The notes beneath the pieces were generated by a model, which was given only the letters and a program-made list of their open reading frames with translations, searched no databases and had not been told where the DNA came from. Below are positions 34,220-43,623 of a DNA stretch of 64,000 nt, one piece after another; position 1 is the first letter of the stretch, and each line of letters starts with the position of its first letter. The stretch covers positions 248,001 through 312,000 of the forward strand of contig CANMPP010000002.1 in the NCBI GenBank assembly GCA_947499735.1, written 5' to 3'. Origin of the DNA: an uncultured Pelagimonas sp. GTDB lineage: Bacteria; Pseudomonadota; Alphaproteobacteria; Rhodobacterales; Rhodobacteraceae. The position numbers and the translations under genes are program-made.

Positions 34220-34918
34220 TTAGGCGTCATGGTCGGACGTTTCATCGACAGCGGCCAGCAGCGTTTTCGCAGCCATTTGCTCAGCCTGACGTTTCGATCC
34301 CGCCGTCGCAGACGCTGTTTGTCCTGATTGCAGACGCACTTCAATGGTGAATTCTGGCGCATGATCTGGGCCGGAACGTGCGATCTGATCATAAGCAGGG
34401 GGCGTCATGCCGCGCGCTTGCGCCCATTCTTGCAGGCTGGTTTTGGGGTCACGTGCGTCTGCTTCGACGTTTTTCACGCGGCGTCCCCAGAATTTCAGAA
34501 CCAAATCCTGTGCGACTTCAAAACCACTATCCAGATAAACGGCGGCAATGACGGCCTCCATAGCGTCGCCCAGCAGGGCCTGTTTGCGGCGACCACCTGA
34601 TTTCTGCTCTGACCGGCCCAGTTTTAATGCGCCTCCGATATCCAGCTCGCGTGCGATATCGGCGCATGTTTCTTTGCGCACCAAAGCGTTGTAGCGCGGG
34701 GCCAACTGCCCCTCAGATGCGCCGGTATCGCTGGCCAACAAGGCCTCGGCCATGACAAGACCCAGCACCCGATCGCCTAGGAATTCCAAACGCTGGTTGT
34801 CTTCACGGCCCGGCCCTGACATCGAGCTATGGGTCAGCGCAGTGCGCAAAATCCGGGGGTCCTTGAATTGATAGCCAAGGCGGGATTGAAACGCGATGAG
34901 GTCAGCGGATTGTTTCAT
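34220..34918 (-). CDS. rnc: Ribonuclease III
   Basis: 232 residues. Endonuclease for double-stranded RNA in rRNA and mRNA processing. The catalytic block [20 protein letters not shown] (41-60), with Glu45 and Asp49, and [16 protein letters not shown] with the second Asp/Glu pair are present, followed by a dsRBD (about 155-225: [21 protein letters not shown]... [15 protein letters not shown]). The RBS is weak. A terminator separates it from lepB, so it seems to have its own promoter in the 214-bp gap at 34919-35132. Confidence 0.96.
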   Translation of the reverse strand: MKQSADLIAFQSRLGYQFKDPRILRTALTHSSMSGPGREDNQRLEFLGDRVLGLVMAEALLASDTGASEGQLAPRYNALVRKETCADIARELDIGGALKLGRSEQKSGGRRKQALLGDAMEAVIAAVYLDSGFEVAQDLVLKFWGRRVKNVEADARDPKTSLQEWAQARGMTPPAYDQIARSGPDHAPEFTIEVRLQSGQTASATAGSKRQAEQMAAKTLLAAVDETSDHDA

Positions 34919-35060
34919 AAGTGGGTCAGTCGATTTTCAGATAGGCACGATCATGTCTTTAAGACGCTATGTCATAGCATCGCCGTGAATGTGAAAACAA
35001 GATCGACTTTCCTGATCACCCCATATCGTTTGAGTGCGCAGGCAGGATAAGGGAAATGAA

Positions 35061-35087
35061 AAAGCCGCAGCAAAGATGCTGCGGCGT
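35061..35087 (-). terminator. Intrinsic terminator of the pdxJ-lepB operon
   Basis: Stem GCCGCAGCA / TGCTGCGGC with an AAGA loop; on the - strand it is followed by T5 (35065-35061). It lies about 45 bases past the lepB stop. Confidence 0.9.
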
Positions 35088-35132
35088 GATGTTTTAATCA
35101 TTTCCGAGGTCCGCGATAACGGCGGGCTGGAA

Positions 35133-35951
35133 TTAATTTACGGCTTTAAAGAACCGGTCAGGCCGCCATGTCCAAACATAAAGCAGCGACCGCCCAGCGG
35201 AGGAGAAAATGATCCGATCAGCGCGTCCGATCACGTGATCGAACGGGACGAAGCCAACCCCGCCTGCCTGTTGTACGAACCGGCTGTCGATGGAATTGTC
35301 GCGATTGTCGCCGACAAAGAAATAATGGCCCTCAGGCACCGTGAAGACGCCCGTATTGTCGACATCTGTGACAGCCCGGTCGATGATGGAATGCTGTACG
35401 CCATTTGGAAGAACCTCGATTGCTTTTGACTTGATGCAATCCGTGCCCTCCAGACTTGTGCAAGCGGGGCGGCTTTGTTGTGGGCCTTGTGGGGCGTATG
35501 TTTCGATAAATTTACCGTCTGCGATGATCTCAACTGGTTTGCCGTTGATGAACAATACACTGTTCCTCATCTGCACGGTTTCGCCAGGTAGACCGACCAA
35601 GCGCTTCACATAGTCCACATGGCTGACGGGATGACGGAAGACGACAACATCGCCGCGCTCTGGTTCTTTTCCAAAGAGACGTGTGTTGTCACCTTTTGTC
35701 CAGCCGCAGATATCTTCGGCATCAATTCCCAAAATGCGCACGGAAGGGCAGGATGCATAGGAATAGCCATAGGCCATTTTGTTGACGAACAGGAAATCCC
35801 CGATCAGCAACGTGTCTTTCATGGAACCTGATGGGATCCAAAACGGTTGAAAGAAGAACGTGCGGAACACGCCTGCAATCAAAAGGGCATAGACGATTGT
35901 TTTGATGGTCTCGATCAGACCGCCGGCTTCGGATTTTGACTCGGTTGCCAT
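35133..35951 (-). CDS. lepB: Signal peptidase I
   Basis: 272 residues. Membrane-bound Ser/Lys protease that removes Sec and Tat signal peptides. One N-terminal membrane helix (about 15-36), catalytic Ser43 in IPSGSMKDTLLIGDF, catalytic Lys116 in VDYVKRLVGLPGE, and the box E region VPEGHYFFVGDNRDNSIDSR. C-terminal part ends in a hydrophobic/aromatic YVWTWRPDRFF. It follows acpS by 66 bases and is last before a terminator. Confidence 0.97.
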   Translation of the reverse strand: MATESKSEAGGLIETIKTIVYALLIAGVFRTFFFQPFWIPSGSMKDTLLIGDFLFVNKMAYGYSYASCPSVRILGIDAEDICGWTKGDNTRLFGKEPERGDVVVFRHPVSHVDYVKRLVGLPGETVQMRNSVLFINGKPVEIIADGKFIETYAPQGPQQSRPACTSLEGTDCIKSKAIEVLPNGVQHSIIDRAVTDVDNTGVFTVPEGHYFFVGDNRDNSIDSRFVQQAGGVGFVPFDHVIGRADRIIFSSAGRSLLYVWTWRPDRFFKAVN

Positions 35952-36017
35952 ATGTGCGCCCTTTAAATTGCCAAATGTGAACTGTCCCGCGCTACATGAG
36001 CAGAGGCAGAGGGGGTG

Positions 36018-36440
36018 TCAAGCCGTCGTGTCGCAATCGGTCGTGATCGGCCGGGCTTCGATCACAACAAAGGCCTGTGCCCATGGGTGATCATCTGTCA
36101 ACGTGACATGGATGATGGCTTGGTGACCTGCTGGTGTCATTTCGTTCAACTTGTCTTTGGCCCAACCCGTGACTTCCATCACGGGTTGTCCTGTGCGCAG
36201 ATTGCTAACAGCCATATCTTTCCAGCTGATTCCCATGGCCAAACCTGTGCCAAGGGCCTTTGAACAGGCCTCTTTCGCGGCCCAGCGTTTGGCATAGGTA
36301 CCAGCCACATCCTTGCGCCGTTCGGCTTTTGCCTGTTCAGTTTCGGTGAAAACACGGTTCTTAAACCGATCACCAAACCGATCCAGCGTGCCCTGAATGC
36401 GGTCGATATTGGCCAAATCGCTGCCGATGCCTAGGATCAT
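36018..36440 (-). CDS. acpS: Holo-[acyl-carrier-protein] synthase
   Basis: 140 residues. Transfers the 4'-phosphopantetheine arm of CoA to acyl carrier protein. The Mg-binding [10 protein letters not shown] and the [25 protein letters not shown] block are canonical. Start overlaps the upstream membrane-protein gene by four bases, showing translational coupling within the pdxJ operon. Confidence 0.96.
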   Translation of the reverse strand: MILGIGSDLANIDRIQGTLDRFGDRFKNRVFTETEQAKAERRKDVAGTYAKRWAAKEACSKALGTGLAMGISWKDMAVSNLRTGQPVMEVTGWAKDKLNEMTPAGHQAIIHVTLTDDHPWAQAFVVIEARPITTDCDTTA

Positions 36441-36841
36441 GGCGCTGCCTTATCGGGTTGAACAATCAGGCGTAGAGCAATGAGGTTCACGGCATAAAGG
36501 GCAATTGCCGCCAATATACAGACGACCACCATCAGCCATGGTGCAAACAGGCTAAAGACGTCGATGCCCAAAGCTGTCGTGACCACAATAGACAGAAATA
36601 TCTGAACACATAGGCCAGCCAGTGTCATGCGCAGGGCTGCATTGGGTAGGGCGGTCTTTTCGATTGGACCATGTGCCGCGCGTTTTACAAAAAATGCTTC
36701 GCCAGCTGCGGCCCCGAGAAATGGGATAACCCCTAAAATGCTGGGCGCTTGGCCGCCGTCTGAGGTCGCCAAGAAACTTATGGCGAAAACAAATGCAAGT
36801 CCGGCGAGATACAGCGCGCCATAACGTAATGGTTTTACCAT
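36437..36841 (-). CDS. Hypothetical four-helix membrane protein
   Basis: 134 residues with four predicted membrane segments (about 8-25, 34-50, 68-90, 98-125). A basic pair after the second helix ([10 protein letters not shown]) and a long last segment ([25 protein letters not shown]). It resembles in size and topology the ABZJ_00895-type small membrane proteins, but I cannot confirm this. It is translationally coupled to acpS and follows the LysE-type gene by three bases. Its presence between pdxJ and acpS departs from the common pdxJ-acpS order. Confidence 0.75.
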   Translation of the reverse strand: MVKPLRYGALYLAGLAFVFAISFLATSDGGQAPSILGVIPFLGAAAGEAFFVKRAAHGPIEKTALPNAALRMTLAGLCVQIFLSIVVTTALGIDVFSLFAPWLMVVVCILAAIALYAVNLIALRLIVQPDKAAP

Positions 36842-36844
36842 GAT

Positions 36845-37471
36845 TTACTCTCCGAGTTTTGCCGTCAAGACCTTTAGACTGGCAAAACCGAAAAAACCCG
36901 CAAAGACAAGCTCAAACCAACGTTGGGCATTGGCGTAAGCCGCGGCAACGGCTGGAGATGAGAACAGGACTGCGTAGCCGGGAAAGATCAAAATGGCAGA
37001 AGGAAAGAGAAACGCAAAAGCAGTGAATGACGCCAAAGGAGGGCTGCCGGCAGGCAAAAGCAATGCATAGACCGAGCCCCAAGAAAAAATAGCTTTTGGA
37101 TTGGTCAGGTGGATCAGGGCGCCACGTGTGAACAATTGCAAAGCGGTGCCGTCATGGGCCTGTTGATCCAGTTTTCTGTTTGGACTGAATGCAGAGCGCA
37201 AAGATTTCCATGCAAGATACAGCAAATAGGCAGCACCTGCATAGCGAAGGGTTTCAAAAATCCAGACATGGGACAGCATCACTGCTGATAGCCCGGCCGC
37301 CGCCGCTAGCCCCCAAAAGGCGGATCCGAGCAGTATTCCACCAGACAGGTACAAGGCCTGACGACGCCCCGAATTCATGGCGGTTCCTGAAACTGATAAG
37401 GTGGCTGGTCCCGGACTGGCTGCGGATAGCGTCCATGCTAACCAAAACGCGGCCAATTCGTATACGCTCAT
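36845..37471 (-). CDS. LysE/RhtB family amino-acid exporter
   Basis: 208 residues with six predicted helices. The family start [52 protein letters not shown] carries the SPGP motif of LysE/RhtB transporters. Likely exports an amino acid or analogue; the substrate cannot be read from sequence. Its start overlaps the pdxJ stop by four bases. Confidence 0.93.
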   Translation of the reverse strand: MSVYELAAFWLAWTLSAASPGPATLSVSGTAMNSGRRQALYLSGGILLGSAFWGLAAAAGLSAVMLSHVWIFETLRYAGAAYLLYLAWKSLRSAFSPNRKLDQQAHDGTALQLFTRGALIHLTNPKAIFSWGSVYALLLPAGSPPLASFTAFAFLFPSAILIFPGYAVLFSSPAVAAAYANAQRWFELVFAGFFGFASLKVLTAKLGE

Positions 37472-38232
37472 TGTGCTGTCCCATCGCGGGCGACATCCAT
37501 GATACGGCGCATTTCAGCGATGGCAGGGCCAAGCCCCCGGAACACGGATTCACCAATCAAGAAATGACCGATATTCAGTTCGACCACTTCTGGGAATTGT
37601 GCGATCGGGGTGACGCAGTCATATGTCAGACCATGGCCCGCATGCACCTCTAGCCCCAGTGAATGGGCCAATGCCGCACCATCACGCAATTTCGCCAGCT
37701 CTTCATCCCGTTCGGCAAAGCGTCCCTCAGCGTGGAAGTCGCAATAAGCGCCGGTATGCAGTTCAACCACCGCAGCACCAATCCGAGCGGAAGCACGAAT
37801 TTGGTCGGGTTCATGGCTGATGAACAAGGATACACGGGACCCAGCAGCGCGTAGAGGATCGATGTAAGCGGCAAGACGATTGTCGTCACCTGCCACGTTC
37901 AATCCACCCTCGGTCGTGCGTTCTTCGCGTTTTTCTGGGACGATGCAGACTGCATGCGGTTTGTATTGCAGGGCAATTGCCTGCATTTCATCCGTTGCGG
38001 CCATTTCGAAATTCAGCGGTTTTTCCAGCGCGTCCATCAGGTCGGCGATGTCTTGGTCGCGAATATGGCGGCGGTCTTCACGTAAATGCGCAGTAATGCC
38101 GTCTGCGCCAGCCTCTTCAGCCAGTTTTGCGGCACGAACCGGATCGGGTAGGGCACCACCCCGTGCATTTCGCAATGTCGCTACATGGTCGATATTCACG
38201 CCAAGGCGCAAAGGAGCAATATAATCGGTCAT
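37468..38232 (-). CDS. pdxJ: Pyridoxine 5'-phosphate synthase
   Basis: 254 residues. Condenses 1-deoxyxylulose-5-phosphate with 1-amino-acetone-3-phosphate to pyridoxine phosphate, the last committed step of de novo vitamin B6 synthesis. [19 protein letters not shown] is the hallmark N terminus; [53 protein letters not shown] and [17 protein letters not shown] follow. First gene of a long operon with the exporter, membrane protein, acpS and lepB. Confidence 0.97.
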   Translation of the reverse strand: MTDYIAPLRLGVNIDHVATLRNARGGALPDPVRAAKLAEEAGADGITAHLREDRRHIRDQDIADLMDALEKPLNFEMAATDEMQAIALQYKPHAVCIVPEKREERTTEGGLNVAGDDNRLAAYIDPLRAAGSRVSLFISHEPDQIRASARIGAAVVELHTGAYCDFHAEGRFAERDEELAKLRDGAALAHSLGLEVHAGHGLTYDCVTPIAQFPEVVELNIGHFLIGESVFRGLGPAIAEMRRIMDVARDGTAQ

Positions 38233-38316
38233 GGTCCAGCCTCTGATTCGTTTGGTGTGACCCTAACGCGTTCGAGGCTGGACTGCCGGAAAATATTGTA
38301 TCGGTGTATCGAGGCG

Positions 38317-39108
38317 TTACGCGGATTCTAGCCCGTAATCTACTGCGCAAACCTGCAAGGTTTGAACTGTGACGTCGCCTTGGTCGACCTCGACCATGGC
38401 GATGACTGACGGTTCTTCTTTTGCGATTTTAAAGCTGTCCCAATCCCAGTCCGGTTTTGGGGCAGGGCCCTGAAACGCAACAGACCCGAGCGAATTGTAG
38501 GAAATGCCGCGTCGCGTGCCAGAGGTGTTGCGATGCACATGTCCCATCAACAGATGTTTTACATGCGGATATTGGGTGACCAGATCCATAAACGCATCGC
38601 CATTTTCTAGACCGATCGTATCCATGCAAGACAGACCTAATGCAAAGGGCGGGTGATGCATCGCGATCAGCACGGGCTGATCAATATCATCGAGCTGTTG
38701 TTTCAACCAAGCAAGCCGCGCGTCACATAGTGTGCCGCTGACTTCGCCTGTCTTTTGGGTGTCCAGACACAGCAGGGTTACACCATCCATATCAATCCGG
38801 TACTGCACGAAATCGGACATTGCGTCGTCTGGCACCGTCAGGTGTTCACGCATGCCATCGCGCAGATCATGATTGCCCACCATCGGATAGACCGGCAATT
38901 TTGACCATGTGAAGAACCGATTGAGCGGAATGTATTCCGATGCGACCTCGCGATTAAGCAGGTCACCCGTGATAAGAATGAATTCCGCATCGCTGTAGTG
39001 CAGGTTGGCCAGTTTCATTGCCTGACTGAGGCGCGCGCGCGGGTCTAGCCCTTCATATGTCTCGGTGTTTTGGAAATGGGGATCCGACATCCAGATGAAT
39101 TTGGTCAT
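38317..39108 (-). CDS. GpdQ-like metallophosphodiesterase (calcineurin-like, CpdA/GpdQ group)
   Basis: 263 residues from ATG 39108 (AGGAAA three to four bases upstream); the 29 preceding in-frame codons lack an RBS. Dinuclear metallophosphoesterase motifs in order: DPHF (11-14), LITGDLLN, GNHDLRD, LIAMHHPPF and GHVHRNTSG. The segment MHHPPFALGLSCMDTIGLEN closely parallels GpdQ, which releases glycerol-3-phosphate from glycerophosphodiesters. Cytoplasmic. It is adjacent to a LysR regulator and a Ugp-type transporter, which supports a role in using imported glycerophosphodiesters; a 3',5'-cAMP phosphodiesterase (CpdA) is the alternative. Confidence 0.85.
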   Translation of the reverse strand: MTKFIWMSDPHFQNTETYEGLDPRARLSQAMKLANLHYSDAEFILITGDLLNREVASEYIPLNRFFTWSKLPVYPMVGNHDLRDGMREHLTVPDDAMSDFVQYRIDMDGVTLLCLDTQKTGEVSGTLCDARLAWLKQQLDDIDQPVLIAMHHPPFALGLSCMDTIGLENGDAFMDLVTQYPHVKHLLMGHVHRNTSGTRRGISYNSLGSVAFQGPAPKPDWDWDSFKIAKEEPSVIAMVEVDQGDVTVQTLQVCAVDYGLESA

Positions 39109-39198
39109 ATCTTTCCTATGCTGCGATCTGATCTGCTTTCGCGCTTGCGTCCGAAGGCGTATCAAAACCGGCCCTGCTTCGTTTCGAAAGTACACATA

Positions 39199-40107
39199 TC
39201 ATGCGAGCTGACTTTGTCCCTGTTTTCGTAGCCAGTGCAACGCAATTTGTGTCTTTCTTTGTGCAAGTGCGTGTTCGGGCGTGTAAAACTGGAAATGTTC
39301 ACCGTTTTGCCTAGATTTGTGCAGCACCTTTAACCGCCCGCTTGCTACGGCCTGTGACACATATTCCAAAGGTACGATGGCGCAGCCTTGGCCAGCCTCG
39401 ACCGCTTCAATTGCGTAATGCATGCGTTCGAGATGGCGCATAGGCCCTGAAAAGATGGGCGCTTTGCTGCCCGTCATGTCGTGCCAACGGTCCCAAACAT
39501 CTGGAAAAGATGTGGGTACAAATCGTGGAAGGGTCGATGCAAAATCGGGTTTCATGTACCCAGAGGTGTAAAGGTCACGTTGTATGACCAGAACCAATGT
39601 CTGGGGCATGAAATTGGTATAATCAAACTGCCATGTCGCAACTTTTGCACCAACCGCGATAAAGATATGGGCCGGTCTGGGGGCCATTGCGGGTGACCCG
39701 TGATAGGTCGAAAAGAGAACGGGAAGATCTTTTAGGGCAGCTTGCAGGCTTTCCTGACGCGGGATCAGCCAACGTGATAGGAATGTTGCAGGTGCAGCTA
39801 TCGTAAGGCCCTCGGAGCGGTCAGCATCAACAACATGTTTGTCTACCGCTTTTAGGCGTGTCAGTCCCGCCTGAACATCTGCGTAAATGGATCGCGCCAA
39901 AGGGGTTGGCGACAGTTTCCGCGGTTCGCGAATGAACAGTTGTGCGCCCATCGCTTTTTCAAGCTGGCTTATTTTGCGGCTTAACGCGCCATCAGTGATA
40001 TCCGCCTCTTTGGCGGCTGATTTGACGCTACCAAGACGCATCACGGCTTCGAATGCGACCAATTCGTTCAGATGGGCAAGCGTGTTGAACATGTATTTCG
40101 ATGACAT
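39199..40107 (-). CDS. LysR family transcriptional regulator
   Basis: 302 residues from ATG 40107 (MSSKYMFNTLAHLNEL); ATG 40092 and an upstream extension are also in frame and no start has a strong RBS. Winged helix about 10-70: ELVAFEAVMRLGSVKSAAKEADITDGALSRKISQLEKAMGAQLFIREPRKLSPTP. The C-terminal periplasmic-binding-like domain is of the GcvA-type (YTPEHALAQRKTQIALHWL). Divergent from the ABC operon, 90 bases from the GpdQ-like gene in the same direction, so it likely controls both. Confidence 0.92.
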   Translation of the reverse strand: MSSKYMFNTLAHLNELVAFEAVMRLGSVKSAAKEADITDGALSRKISQLEKAMGAQLFIREPRKLSPTPLARSIYADVQAGLTRLKAVDKHVVDADRSEGLTIAAPATFLSRWLIPRQESLQAALKDLPVLFSTYHGSPAMAPRPAHIFIAVGAKVATWQFDYTNFMPQTLVLVIQRDLYTSGYMKPDFASTLPRFVPTSFPDVWDRWHDMTGSKAPIFSGPMRHLERMHYAIEAVEAGQGCAIVPLEYVSQAVASGRLKVLHKSRQNGEHFQFYTPEHALAQRKTQIALHWLRKQGQSQLA

Positions 40108-40286
40108 GATTGATCTATAGTCAATTATATCCGATTTTTTCAATGACTTAGTGTTGTTGTAAAACAATGACTTAGATGGTTTATGGGAAAGAAGAATATG
40201 AAACCATCAAGATAAGGTTCACTTTTCATCAACCTGTTACATTGCCAGTGCTAGTCCCCCGCCAAACGGAATAGGCGTGGAAAGTC
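40108..40286. promoter_or_regulatory. Divergent LysR / ABC-operon regulatory region
   Basis: 179 bp, AT-rich. CAATGACTTAG occurs twice as an exact direct repeat (40141-40151 and 40165-40175, one period of 24). GATGGTTT (40175-40182) and AAACCATC (40201-40208) form an inverted repeat with an 18-base spacer. Such paired sites are in the size range LysR tetramers use. GGAAA before ATG 40287 is the RBS. Confidence 0.5.
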
Positions 40287-41366
40287 ATGGTAGATCGACC
40301 CTTTGGTCAAACAATCCAAGTGCGAAACTTGACAAAAAACTTCGGCGGCGAAGATGTTTTGTCAGGCATAGATCTGACCTTTGAAGCGGGCAGTTTTACA
40401 GCATTGTTGGGCCCATCCGGCTGCGGGAAATCGACGGCTTTGCGTTTGATTTCGGGGCTGGAGCCTGTGTCATCTGGTCAGGTTCTGATTGGCGACACGG
40501 ATGTGACGCAGACTGCGCCCTCAGCGCGTGACATTGCGATGGTGTTCCAGTCCTATGCCTTATTTCCACATCTGAACGTGGCGGAAAACATTACGTTTGG
40601 ATTGCGTGTTCGCAAAACCAACCGGTCGGAGCGCGAAGACAAATTGCGCCATGTTGCGGACCTGTTGGGGCTGGAGAAATTGCTGGATCGCAAGCCCAGC
40701 GAATTGTCCGGTGGGCAACAACAACGGGTGGCGCTGGGCCGGGCGATTGTGTCAGGTAAATCCATCTTTCTGATGGATGAACCTTTATCCAATCTGGATG
40801 CCAAATTGCGGGCGGAAATGCGTGAAGAAATTCGCGCGCTTCAGCAAAAATTGGGTGTCACGATGATCTATGTGACCCATGATCAGGTCGAAGCGGTGAC
40901 GATGGCGGATCAAGTTGTCCTGATGAACCAAGGTCGCGTCGAACAATGTGCCACGCCGCGTGATTTGTATGAAACACCCGCAACCCTATTTGCGGCCAAG
41001 TTCATTGGCACACCGCCCATGGTCACGTTTTCGACGCGCGTTTTGGCGCCGGACAGTACATCAAATGTAACATTGGGCCTGCGCCCTGAAGCGGTTCAGA
41101 TCGTGTCCGAAGGGCCCATCACCGCTATGATAGATCACATCGAATATTTGGGTGCTGATGCCATGCTGGCCTGCGCTACGGCCAATGGCGAAACGGTGTT
41201 GTGCCGTGCGTCCGGCAGCACCCGTATGACGAAAGGCGATCCTGTTTCATTGTCGTTCGCCCCTGCAGATTTACACGCGTTTGCTGCCGATAGCGGTCAA
41301 CGTTTGCAACATATCCCCCCCGAAATTGAAGCGGCTCTGTCGTTTCAGAAACCCGGCCTTCAATAG
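40287..41366 (+). CDS. ugpC: ABC transporter ATP-binding protein, UgpC/MalK group
   Basis: 359 residues. Walker A GPSGCGKST (42-50), Q-loop VFQSYALFPH, signature LSGGQQQRVALGRAI, Walker B IFLMDEPLSNLD, D-loop and switch His in VTHDQVEAVTMAD, then a C-terminal OB/TOBE domain (from about 240) typical of the MalK/UgpC group. It energises the permease pair downstream. First gene of the ugpC-B-A-E operon; the order with ATPase first differs from the enteric ugpBAEC. The symbol is by family and context. Confidence 0.9.
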   Translation: MVDRPFGQTIQVRNLTKNFGGEDVLSGIDLTFEAGSFTALLGPSGCGKSTALRLISGLEPVSSGQVLIGDTDVTQTAPSARDIAMVFQSYALFPHLNVAENITFGLRVRKTNRSEREDKLRHVADLLGLEKLLDRKPSELSGGQQQRVALGRAIVSGKSIFLMDEPLSNLDAKLRAEMREEIRALQQKLGVTMIYVTHDQVEAVTMADQVVLMNQGRVEQCATPRDLYETPATLFAAKFIGTPPMVTFSTRVLAPDSTSNVTLGLRPEAVQIVSEGPITAMIDHIEYLGADAMLACATANGETVLCRASGSTRMTKGDPVSLSFAPADLHAFAADSGQRLQHIPPEIEAALSFQKPGLQ

Positions 41367-41396
41367 GCCCTTTATCCCTGAACTCAGAGGTTTTCT

Positions 41397-42680
41397 ATGC
41401 TCACCTCCCTTCTCAAAACCGCAAGCGCAGCTGCTATTGCGACACTGACAACTGTTGGCGTTGCGCAAGCTGTTGATCTGGAATTCTACTTCCCTGTTGC
41501 CGTTGGCGGCGCAGCGGCGGATACGATTGAGGCTTTGACAGCTGAATATGTTGCGGCCAATCCCGGCGTGAACATCGAAGCGATCTATGCTGGATCCTAC
41601 ACGGATGCGGGCACAAAAGCCCTGACCGCAGCACGCGGTGGTAAGCCACCACAACTGTCTGTTCTTCTATCGACGCAAATGTTCACATTGATCGACGAAG
41701 ACGTCATTGTTCCATTTGACGATTATGTTGCAGATGCGGACAAAGACGCTTGGATCGGCGGATTTTATCCATCGTTCATGGAAAACAGCCAGACAGGCGG
41801 CAAAACCTATGGCATTCCATTCCAACGCTCCACGCCGGTTCTTTACTGGAACAAAGAAGCCTTTGCTGAAGCAGGTCTAAACCCAGATGTTGCACCTGCA
41901 ACTTGGGATGACATGGTTGAATTTGGCAAGAAGCTGACCAAAAAAGATGACGCAGGCAATGTCACACAATGGGGCGTGCGCATTCCATCCGCTGGCTTCC
42001 CATATTGGATGTTCCAAGGCCTTTCGACGCCAGCGGGCGCGATCCTGGCGAATTCTGACGGCAATGAAGTGAACTTCAACGATCCAAAAGTGGTCGAAGC
42101 GCTGGAATACCTAGTTGCTTTGTCAGCAGAGCACGGTGTGATGCAGCCCGGTGCGATCGAATGGGGTCCAACACCAAAAGCTTTCTTTGAAGGCGAAACG
42201 GCGATGATGTGGACCACAACCGGCAACCTGACCAATGTGCGTGCCAACGCGCCGTTTGATTTTGGTGTGGCTATGCTGCCGGCCAAAGAACGTCGTGGCG
42301 CGCCAACAGGCGGTGGTAACTTTTACCTGTTCAAAGACTCAACAGAAGAGCAAAAACAGGCCGCAGTTGATTTCGTGAAATGGATCACAGAACCAGAACA
42401 AGCAGCGGTTTGGACCATTGCAACAGGCTATGTGGCACCGCGTCCAGATGCGTGGGAAACAGACGCAATGAAAGCGTATACGGCTGATTTCCCACCGGCT
42501 TTGGTGGCGCGTGATCAGCTGGAATTCGCAGTAGCTGAGCTGTCCACATACGAAAATGGTCGTGTGACACAGGCGCTGAATGACGGTTTGTCTGCTGCCA
42601 TCGCAGGCGAAAAATCTGCGCAAGAGGCGCTGGATGAGGCGCAAGCCGCAGCTGAACGTATCCTTCGTCCATATAAGTAA
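41397..42680 (+). CDS. ugpB: Extracellular solute-binding protein, UgpB-like
   Basis: 427 residues with a signal peptide about 1-23 (LLKTASAAAIATLTTVGVAQA). The rest follows family 1 solute-binding proteins: LEFYFPVAVGGAAADTIEALTAEY..NPGVNIEAIYAGSY, YGIPFQRSTPVLYWNKEAF, FQGLSTPAGAIL and GGGNFYLFKDSTEEQKQAAVDFVKWI. The NPGV/ GSY start and YWNKEAF are common to glycerol-3-phosphate binders but also to other sugars. Codon choice is strongly biased, consistent with high expression. A strong hairpin follows it, as expected for a binding-protein gene made in excess. Confidence 0.9.
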   Translation: MLTSLLKTASAAAIATLTTVGVAQAVDLEFYFPVAVGGAAADTIEALTAEYVAANPGVNIEAIYAGSYTDAGTKALTAARGGKPPQLSVLLSTQMFTLIDEDVIVPFDDYVADADKDAWIGGFYPSFMENSQTGGKTYGIPFQRSTPVLYWNKEAFAEAGLNPDVAPATWDDMVEFGKKLTKKDDAGNVTQWGVRIPSAGFPYWMFQGLSTPAGAILANSDGNEVNFNDPKVVEALEYLVALSAEHGVMQPGAIEWGPTPKAFFEGETAMMWTTTGNLTNVRANAPFDFGVAMLPAKERRGAPTGGGNFYLFKDSTEEQKQAAVDFVKWITEPEQAAVWTIATGYVAPRPDAWETDAMKAYTADFPPALVARDQLEFAVAELSTYENGRVTQALNDGLSAAIAGEKSAQEALDEAQAAAERILRPYK

Positions 42681-42686
42681 ATTCCT

Positions 42687-42718
42687 AGGCCCTACCCGGA
42701 CTTTTCTGGGTAGGGCCT
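42687..42718 (+). terminator. Strong hairpin between ugpB and ugpA
   Basis: AGGCCCTACCC (42687-42697) and GGGTAGGGCCT (42708-42718) form a perfect 11-bp stem with a ten-base loop, followed only by TATCC, with no real T-tract. It lies 7 bases past the ugpB stop and 23 before ugpA. Likely a partial terminator or 3'-end stabiliser that raises binding-protein levels over the permease. Confidence 0.7.
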
Positions 42719-42741
42719 TATCCAATTTCTAGGTTTCAAAC

Positions 42742-43623
42742 ATGACCAATTCCGCCAGACTTCAATGGGTTTACGCATGGCTTCTGCTCAGCCCGGCCTT
42801 GGTTTTGCTTGTGACCTTTACACATTATCCGGCGATCAAATCGATTATTGCGTCTTTCTATTCGACCGCACGCGGGAAACGCCAATCTGTCTATATTGGG
42901 TTGGACAACTATCACACATTGGTTGCGGACCCCGTTTTTTGGAAAGTGCTGAGCAATAACTTTTGGTACGCGGTTTGGACCATTCCGCTTTCCATTGCTT
43001 TGTCTTTGATCATGGCGCTTTGGGTGAATGAAAAGCTGCGGGGCTTGGCGTTTCTGCGCATGGCCTATTTCACACCCACCGTTTTGCCCTTGATTGCGGT
43101 CGCCAATATATGGCTGTTTTTCTACACGCCGGGTTTTGGTTTGATTGATCAAATCCGAGGCCTTTTCGATCTGCCCGAACAGAACTGGATGGGGTCGCCC
43201 AATACGGCGCTGTACACCATGATTGCCGTTGCGATTTGGAAAGAGGCGGGGTTCTTTATGATCTTCTACCTCGCGGCCCTGCAAACCATTCCCCCCAGTT
43301 TACGCGATGCAGCGGCCATTGAAGGCGCCAGCAAGGTCTACTTTTTTCGTCGGGTCGTCTTTCCTTTGTTGATGCCAACAACGTTGTTTGTATCGATCAA
43401 TGCGGTGATCAATTCCTTCCGCCTTGTGGATCATATCTTTGTCATGACCGAAGGCGGGCCCAACAACGCATCTAGCCTCTTGCTGTTCTATATCTATGAA
43501 ACCGCGTTCAAATATTGGGACACGGCCTATGCGGCAACCCTGACGACGGTGTTGTTGATGATCCTGACAGTTCTGGCCATTGGCCAATTCTTTTTCCTAG
43601 ACAAGCGGGTGCATTACAAATGA
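42742..43623 (+). CDS. ugpA: ABC sugar/glycerol-phosphate permease, UgpA-like
   Basis: 293 residues with six membrane segments, the first at about 13-35 (LLLSPALVLLVTFTHYPAI). The EAA loop that docks the ATPase is LRDAAAIEGASKVYFFRRVVFPLLMP (about 190-215). Stop overlaps the next start (ATGA), so the two permeases are translationally coupled. Confidence 0.92.
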   Translation: MTNSARLQWVYAWLLLSPALVLLVTFTHYPAIKSIIASFYSTARGKRQSVYIGLDNYHTLVADPVFWKVLSNNFWYAVWTIPLSIALSLIMALWVNEKLRGLAFLRMAYFTPTVLPLIAVANIWLFFYTPGFGLIDQIRGLFDLPEQNWMGSPNTALYTMIAVAIWKEAGFFMIFYLAALQTIPPSLRDAAAIEGASKVYFFRRVVFPLLMPTTLFVSINAVINSFRLVDHIFVMTEGGPNNASSLLLFYIYETAFKYWDTAYAATLTTVLLMILTVLAIGQFFFLDKRVHYK

